Part shown: positions 35,623 through 43,910 of the stretch, piece by piece
Position numbering within the stretch: position 1 is the stretch's first letter
Layout of the letters: every line of letters starts with the position of its first letter
Source of the DNA: Candidatus Obscuribacterales bacterium
GTDB taxonomy: Bacteria; Cyanobacteriota; Vampirovibrionia; Obscuribacterales; Obscuribacteraceae
DNA length: 64,000 bases
Reading direction: 5' to 3'
Assembly: GCA_019752635.1 (NCBI GenBank)
Contig: JAIELX010000053.1
Location: 1-64,000 of the forward strand
Made by a program: the position numbers and the translations under genes
Notes under the pieces: model-generated
Database searches by the model: none
The model's input: the letters and a program-made list of their open reading frames with translations, nothing else
What the model was told of the DNA's origin: nothing

Positions 35623-36876
35623 TTACCCGGGCACCACTCGCACAAACTTACGACGGCCCACTTGAACTACTTGCTCTTTGCCGGCGACAACTTCAACGAG
35701 CAGATTGGGATCCTTCTTCTGCTCGCCATCTATCCGCACGCCGCCCTCATTGATCAATCGCTTCGCCTCACCGCCGCTAGCGACGAGCCCGGCATCGACC
35801 AGAATGCGGAAAAGTGCCGTTGGCGCAGCAATGGCGTGCGAGGGCATTTGGTCCGGGATTTGCTTTTCACTGTGAACTTTGCGCCACTCTCCCAGCGCCG
35901 AATCCGCAGCAGCATCACCATGATACTGTTTCACGATCTGATGACCGAGCTTCTCCTTCATATCTTTCGGATTCGCACCAGCTTTCATTTCAGCACTCAA
36001 TGCATCAATCTCGGAACCGGTAAATGTGGTGGTCAACTCAAAGTATTTGATCACAAGACTGTCCGGAATGCGCATGCATTTGCCAAACATCTCCGACGGT
36101 TCATCCTTGAGTGAGATGTAATTTCCGTAGGACTTGGACATCTTCTTTTCGCCATCGGTACCTTCCAGCAAGGGCAACAACATCGCCAGTTGAGCACTGA
36201 GCTGATAGCGCGGCTGCAATTCCCGCCCCTGCAGAATGTTGAAACGCTGATCAGTGCCACCAAGCTCAATATCAGCGCGAATCGCCACAGAATCGTAGCC
36301 TTGAAGCAAAGGATAGAACAGCTCGTGCAAAGCTACTGGAAGCTGCTTTTCTAATCGCTGCCCAAAGGCCTCCTTGGCAATAAGCTGATTCACTGTTGCA
36401 AACGACGCCAATTGCAACATGCGAGTGAGGTCCATGTTTGCCAGCCAATCAGCATTGTTCACAACTTCGGTCTTGCTCATGTCTAAAATCAATCCCATTT
36501 GATTGATATAAGTTTGAGCATTGGTCGCCACCAAATCCGGTGTCAGCGGCGGCCGCGTTTTATCGCGACCGGAAGGATCACCTATCTGCGCTGTGAAACC
36601 ACCGATTATTAATACGACTTGATGACCAAACTCCTGAAATCGACGCAACTTGCGAAAAACAACCGCATGTCCGAGGTGAAGGTCGGTAGATGTGGGATCG
36701 ACACCGAGTTTCACACGCAGTTTGCGCCCGGCCGAGCGCGCCTCCAAAATCTTTCGAGCCAGTCCTTCTGCACCTTCCGGAAGAACCTCCGCTCCGCGAC
36801 AAAGTTCGCGCGCTTCTTCCATGACATCGGAAGGAATTGGTGTCGAGCTGTTCTCCGGATTCTTTACCGTTTCCAT
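35623..36876 (-). CDS. tyrS: Tyrosyl-tRNA synthetase
   Basis: 417 residues from ATG 36876 (a TTG lies 15 bases upstream). It charges tRNA-Tyr in the cytoplasm. The class I signature HLGH lies at 67-70 within GVDPTSTDLHLGHAVVFRK, the KMSKS loop at 245-249 and a C-terminal S4 RNA-binding domain at about 350-415. The long N-terminus before HLGH and the FTAQIGDPSGRDKTRP segment place it in the TyrRS subgroup of TyrZ type rather than the E. coli type. It is divergent from leuS across a short shared promoter region. Confidence 0.95.
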   Translation of the reverse strand: METVKNPENSSTPIPSDVMEEARELCRGAEVLPEGAEGLARKILEARSAGRKLRVKLGVDPTSTDLHLGHAVVFRKLRRFQEFGHQVVLIIGGFTAQIGDPSGRDKTRPPLTPDLVATNAQTYINQMGLILDMSKTEVVNNADWLANMDLTRMLQLASFATVNQLIAKEAFGQRLEKQLPVALHELFYPLLQGYDSVAIRADIELGGTDQRFNILQGRELQPRYQLSAQLAMLLPLLEGTDGEKKMSKSYGNYISLKDEPSEMFGKCMRIPDSLVIKYFELTTTFTGSEIDALSAEMKAGANPKDMKEKLGHQIVKQYHGDAAADSALGEWRKVHSEKQIPDQMPSHAIAAPTALFRILVDAGLVASGGEAKRLINEGGVRIDGEQKKDPNLLVEVVAGKEQVVQVGRRKFVRVVPG

Positions 36877-37012
36877 GTGTCTACCCGTCAATCGCCAAGA
36901 GCTAAGAATCTTAGCATGTCAGGGGATTTTTCTTGCCCCCCGGGGCGAACCGGGCTAAGATTCTTGATTCCGTTTTCGAATTCAAAATTCGTTCTCAGCC
37001 GGGGAGAGACAG

Positions 37013-39604
37013 ATGGCAACGCAATACACGCCGCAAGATATTGAAGAAAAGTGGCAACATGCCTGGGAAAAAACCGGCATCTATAAGGCAATAGACAACG
37101 ACGCGCGGCCTAAATTCTATTCTCTGGTCATGTTTCCGTATCCATCCGGAGACCTGCACATGGGTCACATGCGGGTTTATACCATCTCGGATGTAATTAG
37201 CCGCCACCGACGAATGCTTGGCTACAACGTCCTAAATCCCATGGGCTGGGACGCGTTCGGACTGCCCGCAGAGAATGCGGCAATCAAGCGCAAGTTGCAC
37301 CCCGATGCATGGACGCAGCAGAACATCCGGTATATGCGCGACGAACAGCTGAAGAAGCTAGGCACCAGTTACGATTGGGATCGCGAAGTCACAACGTGCA
37401 GTCCTGACTACTACCGTTGGACTCAGTGGATCTTCCTGAAGTTTTACGAAAAGGGTTTGGTCTATCGCAAGAGCGCGCCTGTAAACTGGTGCCCGGATTG
37501 CCAAACCGTACTTGCCAACGAACAAGTAGAAAATGGCGCATGCTGGAGACACCCTGAAACTCCGGTCGAACAGAAGATGATGTCCCAGTGGTTTTTGAAA
37601 ATCACTGCTTACACGGAACAGTTGCTGCAAGATTTGGACACACTGAAGGGATGGCCCGAACGCGTCTGCACCATGCAACGCAATTGGATCGGCAAATCAG
37701 AAGGCGCAGAGCTGCACTTTACTGTAGAAAGCAAACCCAACGTCAAGATTTCAGTCTTCACCACGCGCCCCGACACTGTATTTGGTGTCAGCTATTTGGT
37801 GCTGGCACCCGAAAATCCACTGGTCCAAGAGCTGACCTCCGACGAGCAGCGCTCATCCGTTGAAGCTTACGTCGACCAGGCCAAGCATAAAACGGAGCTA
37901 GAACGAGTAGCCGCAGCAGAGAAAGACAAAACCGGCGTCCCAACGGGGAGTTTCGTAGTCAATCCTTTTAACGGCGACATCGTCCCCATCTGGGTTGCCG
38001 ATTATGTATTGATGACCTATGGCACCGGCGCCGTGATGGGCGTACCCGCTCACGACGAGCGAGATTTCGCGTTTGCCGGTCGTTTCGGATTGCCTGTCGT
38101 TGAAGTCATTTCGCCCGACGGCAAATCGTCCAACGAGCTTAAAGCAGCGTACACTGAAGCGGGCACAATGGTAAACTCCGGCAGCTTTAACGGGTTACCC
38201 AGCGAAGAAGCAAAGAAAAAGATGATCGCGTGGGCGGCGGAGAACCAAAGCGGTACGCCACGCACACATTATCGTCTACGCGACTGGCTGATCAGCAGAC
38301 AACGTTACTGGGGCTGCCCTATTCCGCTGGTGCACTGCGAAAAGTGCGGAATAGTTCCGCTACCGGAAGCGCAACTTCCGATCGAATTGCCTATGGATAT
38401 TGAATTCACAGGCGAAGGCGGTTCGCCGCTGGGCAAGCAACAATCCTGGCTGATTACCGCGTGCCCGTCGTGCGGACAAGAAGCCCGACGCGAAACTGAC
38501 ACCATGGACACCTTCATTGATTCCAGCTGGTATTTTCTGCGCTACTGCGATGCGACTGATCCAAAGGAAGCATTCGCACGCAAGACTGTCGATTACTGGA
38601 TGCCGGTAGATCAATATGTGGGCGGCATCGAGCATGCCATCCTTCACCTTCTCTACTCACGCTTCTTCACCAAAGCGCTGCGAGATTGCGGTTTGATTTC
38701 CTGCGGCGAGCCATTCAGCAATCTGCTGTCTCAAGGTATGGTCACTAAGTTTTCACCGCAATCGGGTCGCATCGAAAAGATGTCGAAGTCGCGCGGAAAC
38801 GTCGTGGGCACGACAGACTTCTTCCACAAGTTCGGAGCCGACTCGGCAAGACTATTCACCCTGTTTGCCGGACCGCCGGAGCAAGAAATAGAATGGTCGG
38901 AAGAAGGCGCTGTCGGACAGTTCCGCTTTCTGGGGCGCATTTGGCGATTGGTTCAAGATGCCATCGAAAATGGTGTGCTCGGCGGCGAAACTGCTGCCAA
39001 CGTAACAACCGTGACCAGCGCAGAAGGATTGTCGCCTGCAGCCAAAGCCCTGCTGCAATTGACTCACAAGTCAATTAAAGCAGTGTCGGAAGATCTGAGC
39101 GTTGAACGATATTCATTCAACACGTCAATCGCCCGGTGTATGGAGTTAGTCAACGGCATATCAACATTCACTCAGTCAAAATCGAAAAATGGCAACAATG
39201 GCGGCACCGCCGGTGAAGCTTTCGACGGATCGGAGAAAACACTGGTGGCCTTCACGCTGCGAAGTTTGTTACTGCTAATGGCACCGCTGGCTCCACACAT
39301 GACGGAAGAGCTATGGCACCAAGCCGGGTTCAATCACGGGAAGACCAACGCACCCGATGGCGGCTCAATCCACGTCACAGCCTGGCCGCAATACGTTGAG
39401 GCTTTGACGGTGACAGACGAAATCGAGCTGGTCATCCAAGTAAACGGCAAAATTATCATGAAGACCAACGTCAGCCGTGGGATCACTGAACCGGACGCCA
39501 AATCTCTGGCGATGGACGACCCTCGAGTCAAAACCAAAATCGGCGAGCAAGAAATCCGAAAAGTGATATTCGTTAAAGACAAGCTGCTAAACATAGTTGT
39601 ATGA
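37013..39604 (+). CDS. leuS: Leucyl-tRNA synthetase
   Basis: 863 residues, the normal bacterial size. GGGGAGAGAC precedes the ATG. HMGH lies at 49-52 (PSGDLHMGHMRVY) and KMSKS at 589-593. A zinc-type Cys set is in WCPDC near residue 160. The CP1 editing domain at about 220-410 includes TTRPDTVFG and GTGAVMGVPAHDERD, with the conserved Asp that discriminates hydroxylated mischarged amino acids. The anticodon-binding helical bundle and C-terminal domain are complete. It shows no anomalies. Confidence 0.97.
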   Translation: MATQYTPQDIEEKWQHAWEKTGIYKAIDNDARPKFYSLVMFPYPSGDLHMGHMRVYTISDVISRHRRMLGYNVLNPMGWDAFGLPAENAAIKRKLHPDAWTQQNIRYMRDEQLKKLGTSYDWDREVTTCSPDYYRWTQWIFLKFYEKGLVYRKSAPVNWCPDCQTVLANEQVENGACWRHPETPVEQKMMSQWFLKITAYTEQLLQDLDTLKGWPERVCTMQRNWIGKSEGAELHFTVESKPNVKISVFTTRPDTVFGVSYLVLAPENPLVQELTSDEQRSSVEAYVDQAKHKTELERVAAAEKDKTGVPTGSFVVNPFNGDIVPIWVADYVLMTYGTGAVMGVPAHDERDFAFAGRFGLPVVEVISPDGKSSNELKAAYTEAGTMVNSGSFNGLPSEEAKKKMIAWAAENQSGTPRTHYRLRDWLISRQRYWGCPIPLVHCEKCGIVPLPEAQLPIELPMDIEFTGEGGSPLGKQQSWLITACPSCGQEARRETDTMDTFIDSSWYFLRYCDATDPKEAFARKTVDYWMPVDQYVGGIEHAILHLLYSRFFTKALRDCGLISCGEPFSNLLSQGMVTKFSPQSGRIEKMSKSRGNVVGTTDFFHKFGADSARLFTLFAGPPEQEIEWSEEGAVGQFRFLGRIWRLVQDAIENGVLGGETAANVTTVTSAEGLSPAAKALLQLTHKSIKAVSEDLSVERYSFNTSIARCMELVNGISTFTQSKSKNGNNGGTAGEAFDGSEKTLVAFTLRSLLLLMAPLAPHMTEELWHQAGFNHGKTNAPDGGSIHVTAWPQYVEALTVTDEIELVIQVNGKIIMKTNVSRGITEPDAKSLAMDDPRVKTKIGEQEIRKVIFVKDKLLNIVV

Positions 39605-39764
39605 CCCGGAGCATTAGCAATTTCAAGATTTCCGCCTGTTCGGGTAATCACGAATAGTAAAAAAGCCCCTGAGGGTTCACAATAGTAGCTGAAGCGAATC
39701 GCTAGCAATTTCCCCTTCATGGGGTATTCTGAAAACAGGATCACTTAATAGGTACGCCGCTTGT

Positions 39765-40748
39765 ATGAGTACATCGCAAAGTTCCCAAAGAGGCAGAGAA
39801 CTCTTAAAACCGCCGGTAGTTAAGCCAGTACTAACCATAGTACTAATGCTGATCTGCATGTTTAATACTTCCGCCAAGGGGGACTTCAACTGGTTCCTGC
39901 AACACAACGTCGCTGCTGACAAGATTATGCTCGGTCTAACCAGCGCCCCTCTGGCAGTCATTACTATGTCCGTCATAGCGTTCACTGCTCAAATGACTTT
40001 GTGGGCGATGCCCCTCAATATCCTTTACATATGGCTCTTCGGGTCGAACACCGAGCGCAAGCTAACTTCCTGGCGCTATCCGGTCTTTGTACTTCTGGCC
40101 TTGATAGTTCCCGCCTTATTAATCGGCTTTACTAGTCCCGTCGGCTCCGCCTTTTACACCCAAAAGATTTTCGGACCAACGATGATGACCTGCTTCCTGA
40201 TGGGCGGCTACATCGTTTTCAAACCGAAGAAGCCATTCAAACCACAAGAATGGAAGACGCCGAAATGGCAGATTTTCAACAAAGATGCCAACACCAACAA
40301 AATGGTCAAGATTCCATATGTGAATCCGTCCACATACTTGGTTGGATTCACCATCTGGTCGCTCCTGCAAATGTACTTGCTGTCCACGAGCCGCCAGGAT
40401 ATCGTTGCCAAAACCGGACAACTGTGGGTGGGTAACGTTTACGCGGCCTTAACCGGCGGTTCCGTCAATACCAATTCTTTTCAGGTTCTGCAGCCGATTG
40501 CTGCAATCGGAAGCATTCTTGCCGGTGCCGTGATGGCCTATGTCTTAGTCAACATCACAGGCACTAAATCATATAAGCGCTCAGCCAGCGACTTACAAGT
40601 GCAAGCCGTCCTGCAATACAAAGAGCTACGGGCTCTAGACATGACCCACGCCCAGGCCGTTGAGGGAACTTCGAAGTTGATCGGAGTGCCCGCTGATATA
40701 TGCCGAGACTGGATCAACAAGGGTCTGCAACCAATCAAAGACGAATAA
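39765..40748 (+). CDS. Rhomboid-like integral membrane protein, probably non-proteolytic
   Basis: 327 residues with about six hydrophobic segments (24-40, 58-95, 105-125, 135-150, 195-212 and 240-265). The section AMPLNILYIWLFGSNTERKL resembles rhomboid helix 2/loop (normally H..GN..FLW.FG..E), and FGPTMMTCFLMGGYIVFKP matches the place of the active-site GASGAI...GAY segment. The catalytic Ser position holds Thr and the flanking Gly/Ala are changed, so protease activity is doubtful. A cytoplasmic tail of about 55 residues ends it. Assignment to the rhomboid fold is tentative. Confidence 0.6.
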   Translation: MSTSQSSQRGRELLKPPVVKPVLTIVLMLICMFNTSAKGDFNWFLQHNVAADKIMLGLTSAPLAVITMSVIAFTAQMTLWAMPLNILYIWLFGSNTERKLTSWRYPVFVLLALIVPALLIGFTSPVGSAFYTQKIFGPTMMTCFLMGGYIVFKPKKPFKPQEWKTPKWQIFNKDANTNKMVKIPYVNPSTYLVGFTIWSLLQMYLLSTSRQDIVAKTGQLWVGNVYAALTGGSVNTNSFQVLQPIAAIGSILAGAVMAYVLVNITGTKSYKRSASDLQVQAVLQYKELRALDMTHAQAVEGTSKLIGVPADICRDWINKGLQPIKDE

Positions 40749-40758
40749 GACCATCATC

Positions 40759-40787
40759 AAGAAAGACTCCGCCTCGGAGTCTTTCTT
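40759..40787. terminator. Bidirectional terminator overlapping the next gene's stop
   Basis: A perfect 13-bp stem AAGAAAGACTCCG / CGGAGTCTTTCTT with a 3-base loop and A/T-rich ends on both sides. It serves the plus-strand membrane gene and the minus-strand gene whose TAA stop (40786-40788) overlaps the right arm. Confidence 0.85.
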
Positions 40788-41379
40788 ACTTCCAGGTAAC
40801 TGAGTCCAACATCTTCTCGAACTCAGGGCGAAGTCGTTCCATTGTCTCCAAAGTCTCGCATTGAAGATTGAGGAACTCGACTTCAGCATCCCCATCACTG
40901 GCAGTGTCATAAAAAATGCCGTCGTAGTAACGATCAACAACCCTGTCGGACTGGATAGCCCGACTTACTCGAACCCATCCTTGAACTCTTAGAACAATTC
41001 GTGTTGAGACTGTCGTGGAGAACATTTTCTCCAACTCAAAAGTGTAGACCGGCAATTCGTTCACCTCTGCCCATACCTGGTTTTCTCCCGGTCTCCCGAG
41101 CAGAACACACAGTTCATTGATGAGCAATGGATGATTGATCGAAGCTTGTTTGTCAAAAACGACTTGTGGTTCCTTGAACGTATCTCGCAAGCACTTTAAC
41201 TCTTGGGCATAATGCTGCATGCCGGAAGACCCGATCGAAATCGAGATCGATTCACCCGACGGTGACGGCCTGTCATACCGACGATACCAGTTCGCACCAT
41301 AAGTAGAGGAGCCCTTATCCGCTAACACAAAGCCAGGGCACAGCTCACTCGATTTTATTCGGCCAACATCCACCAGCAT
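40786..41379 (-). CDS. Protein of unknown function
   Basis: 197 residues, no signal peptide or membrane segment. Predicted alternating strands with motifs such as CPGFVLADKG, ISISIGSSGMQHY, INHPLLINELCVLLG, VYTFELEKMF and RIVLRVQGWVRVS. It resembles a small soluble beta-rich domain of the immunity or chaperone kind, but no family is recognised. It follows the 704-residue gene by 55 bases on the same strand, so the two may be cotranscribed and functionally paired (inference). Confidence 0.68.
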   Translation of the reverse strand: MLVDVGRIKSSELCPGFVLADKGSSTYGANWYRRYDRPSPSGESISISIGSSGMQHYAQELKCLRDTFKEPQVVFDKQASINHPLLINELCVLLGRPGENQVWAEVNELPVYTFELEKMFSTTVSTRIVLRVQGWVRVSRAIQSDRVVDRYYDGIFYDTASDGDAEVEFLNLQCETLETMERLRPEFEKMLDSVTWK

Positions 41380-41434
41380 GACTGCCTATCTCTTGTAGCC
41401 AAAATTGACTTACGTAATTGTCGGTCCAAAGGCC

Positions 41435-43549
41435 TTAAGTTAATCGAGGTTGCATTGCCAGCAATTCTGCCAGACGCTGCTTGTTCAATGGAGATCTGCC
41501 CTGTTCAGCCTGAAGCTCAGCTTGCCACCGGGAGTACTTGTCCAGGTATTTCTTTTCGAGCTCCGTGCGATCCTTTTCGTCTTTCTCGGCTAGGGCTTTC
41601 TTCGCCTTTTCCTCATTTTCCTTGGCGTTGTCCTTATTCTTGTCTTCATTCATGTACTGATGGAATCGATCATCGCCGTTGCGGAAATTATCGACTGCTG
41701 AAGGGCTTCCTGGCGGTATGTCACCCGGCTGGATCTGATAGTTTCTGCCCAGGCCGCTGAAGTTGGTAGCAACACCGAAGAATTCAGTGGACATGGCACC
41801 GGGTCTTCCCGTGCCTATCTCTCTGGTGTGGCGATCGCCCCATTGGTTGTGCAAAGTCGTCACCAGCCCGCGGCCGGGCACGTTTTGTGTCTCCAGGTTG
41901 ACGGCGTGAAGTCCATGCGCACCATTGGTATCACCGTTAAGCACATTCCCGGCTATTACCATCGGTATCTTTTTGCCTGGATGCTGCTGTGAGTACCTTA
42001 TGTAGTCTTCAGGTCCATTGCAGGCAACGACTCCCTCAAGAGCCGGTCTAAACTGCCGTGCAAGCGCGGCATCGACTAGAAGGGGTCCGGTACCGTTTAC
42101 TCTGTGCATACAAGCTACAACGTCGATGCTTGCAGGAGGACACTCCGCCTTCCGCACCAGCTGCCCGTTCCTTGTCTCATACATGGCTTCGCCTGTGCTT
42201 CCGCCCTGGCCGGTACCTATATATGTATAGCTCTTTCCATCGCGCTGTCCTGCAATATCGCACATTTGCTGAGCAAAAATTGCCTGTCCTATCTGGCCGC
42301 ACTCGCTTCGCTGTCCTGCCGCCGTATGCCGTCGGTCATAAGGACGAGCAGACTCACCGTCGGGATTGCGATTGTCCGGATGGATTGTGACGGCTCGTCC
42401 CGCAACATGAACAGTGTCGGAGTCGCAGCCCCTTGCTATCAACTCGGCGTATTGAGCCATTCCCTGGGGCTCTTTCTGCTGGAAGGCCCCTTCGGCCGAA
42501 GCAGCGGCGCAAGTGTTGTGGCCGCCCTGAGGGTTTCGACCAGTTGCAAGTTTATCGCTGAGTTCCACCACCGTGTTGAGCTTGCTCAGCTGGCTCATGC
42601 CCTTATCGCTGGACATGATGTCGTTCATCGACTTGCAGATACGCGCCAGTTCTTCCGGACACGAGGCCTTATCCTTGACCTTCTCCATGTTCTCGCGGAA
42701 GGCCGCTTTCATTTCCTCGCGCTGAGCTTGGCTCAGGCCGCGCAGATTATCAACCGAAGTCTCGTACCGAGCCAAGACCGCTTCAGGCGTATCATTGGCG
42801 CCCGGTCGTCCGCGTTGGTTTAGACGGTCGCTACCTTCCCGCGCCTCGGGCGCGGTCGCATTCGTGACCTCTCGCGGAGCGTCGACCGGTTTGGCAATTG
42901 GCGCTGGAGGAGCTTCTATCGGGCGGGACGCGGTCGGTCCCCCTCCTTCGATCGCACCAACATCCTCGTCAGTGGTGGGCGGAGCTATAGGTGCGTCCCC
43001 CATGAAACCCATAGGCTGTCCTGTTCCCGGTGCTTGCGCTACCGGATATGCAGCCTCGACCGGAACCTGACCAGCAGGAGCGGCGATGCGTGTATCGCCC
43101 GGAGCTGTCCCCGGAGGGACTCCGTCGCGAGCAGCAGCCTCTTGCCTGGCAGCGGCGGTCAACTGATCAACGGCTTGCCTGATCTGACCACTGAAATCGA
43201 AGCCGCCGGCAGTCCCGCCGACCGACTTCAAAAAGTCTTGAATCGACTGCTTCATGCAGTCGGTGCAGAGCAGCTCGCCAGTTTGGCGGATCATGTCGTG
43301 AGCGCTCTTGAACTGTCCGTTAGTCTCTCTCTGAAGGTCTACGTTGTAGTCCTCCTCCCTTCCCCTGAACGAAGCATGGACCTGGGCGAGCTGCTCCTCG
43401 ATCCCTGCGGTGCTGCCAACTCCAACTTCGGAGTTGATTTTATCAACGACTTTCGCACTCTCAAGCTGCTCTGCAGACTGCTGCCCCTCATTTGGCTTTT
43501 CAGTGCGTTCGGAGCCGTCCGCGTCGTCTAAATTTCGTCCATTACCCAT
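41435..43549 (-). CDS. Large protein with possible C-terminal cysteine-peptidase-like domain
   Basis: 704 residues. The N-terminal 120 residues are charged and helical, 140-250 is a Pro/Ala/Gly-rich linker, and 255-335 is helical. The C-terminal region (335-625) contains GGHNTCAAASAEGA (Cys347), GAHGLHAVNLET (His548) and TTLHNQWGDRH (Asn568 and Asp572). The order Cys, His, Asn and the surrounding sequence are those of papain-like folds, suggesting a peptidase or amidase. A Lys/Glu-rich coiled coil (630-690) ends it. There is no signal peptide. Upstream on the same strand lies the EF-hand/calpain-like gene. Active-site assignment is inference. Confidence 0.7.
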   Translation of the reverse strand: MGNGRNLDDADGSERTEKPNEGQQSAEQLESAKVVDKINSEVGVGSTAGIEEQLAQVHASFRGREEDYNVDLQRETNGQFKSAHDMIRQTGELLCTDCMKQSIQDFLKSVGGTAGGFDFSGQIRQAVDQLTAAARQEAAARDGVPPGTAPGDTRIAAPAGQVPVEAAYPVAQAPGTGQPMGFMGDAPIAPPTTDEDVGAIEGGGPTASRPIEAPPAPIAKPVDAPREVTNATAPEAREGSDRLNQRGRPGANDTPEAVLARYETSVDNLRGLSQAQREEMKAAFRENMEKVKDKASCPEELARICKSMNDIMSSDKGMSQLSKLNTVVELSDKLATGRNPQGGHNTCAAASAEGAFQQKEPQGMAQYAELIARGCDSDTVHVAGRAVTIHPDNRNPDGESARPYDRRHTAAGQRSECGQIGQAIFAQQMCDIAGQRDGKSYTYIGTGQGGSTGEAMYETRNGQLVRKAECPPASIDVVACMHRVNGTGPLLVDAALARQFRPALEGVVACNGPEDYIRYSQQHPGKKIPMVIAGNVLNGDTNGAHGLHAVNLETQNVPGRGLVTTLHNQWGDRHTREIGTGRPGAMSTEFFGVATNFSGLGRNYQIQPGDIPPGSPSAVDNFRNGDDRFHQYMNEDKNKDNAKENEEKAKKALAEKDEKDRTELEKKYLDKYSRWQAELQAEQGRSPLNKQRLAELLAMQPRLT

Positions 43550-43910
43550 GAAAAAAACGCCTCGTGCGAAAATGGTTAAAGAAGAGTCTCGATATCTTAT
43601 CTACCCGCAAATTTTCGGGGTCTAAGCCTTCAACAATAGTCCTCCTGAAATCCGCTTAGATCAATGTAGATTTATGCAGTAAAGGCTTGGCGGCAGAGGC
43701 TATTGTCTCCGGGGCAGATTAAATCGTTCCTGTGAAAATAACGTGGAATACCCCCGTCTATATACGCGTTTTCATCAATGCAGACGCCTCAGGTTCCATT
43801 TCCACTTAATTTAATGCTGCGGGGGGTAAAGCGCGCTCAAATGGCGAAAAGAGCTAGCGTCTACGGAAGCGACGAGGCTGGCCGGAGTTGACACCTACCG
43901 GAGCGAAGAA
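43550..43910. other. Intergenic region between two large minus-strand genes
   Basis: 361 bases with no credible frame. It must contain the promoter of the 704-residue gene (minus strand). AT-rich segments at 43660-43680 and 43720-43745 are candidates. No repeats or RNA genes were recognised. Confidence 0.4.

Noticed and set aside
42104..42823. 239-codon plus frame opposite the 704-residue gene
   Set aside because: Shadow. Composition is not protein-like and the minus frame has coherent domains.
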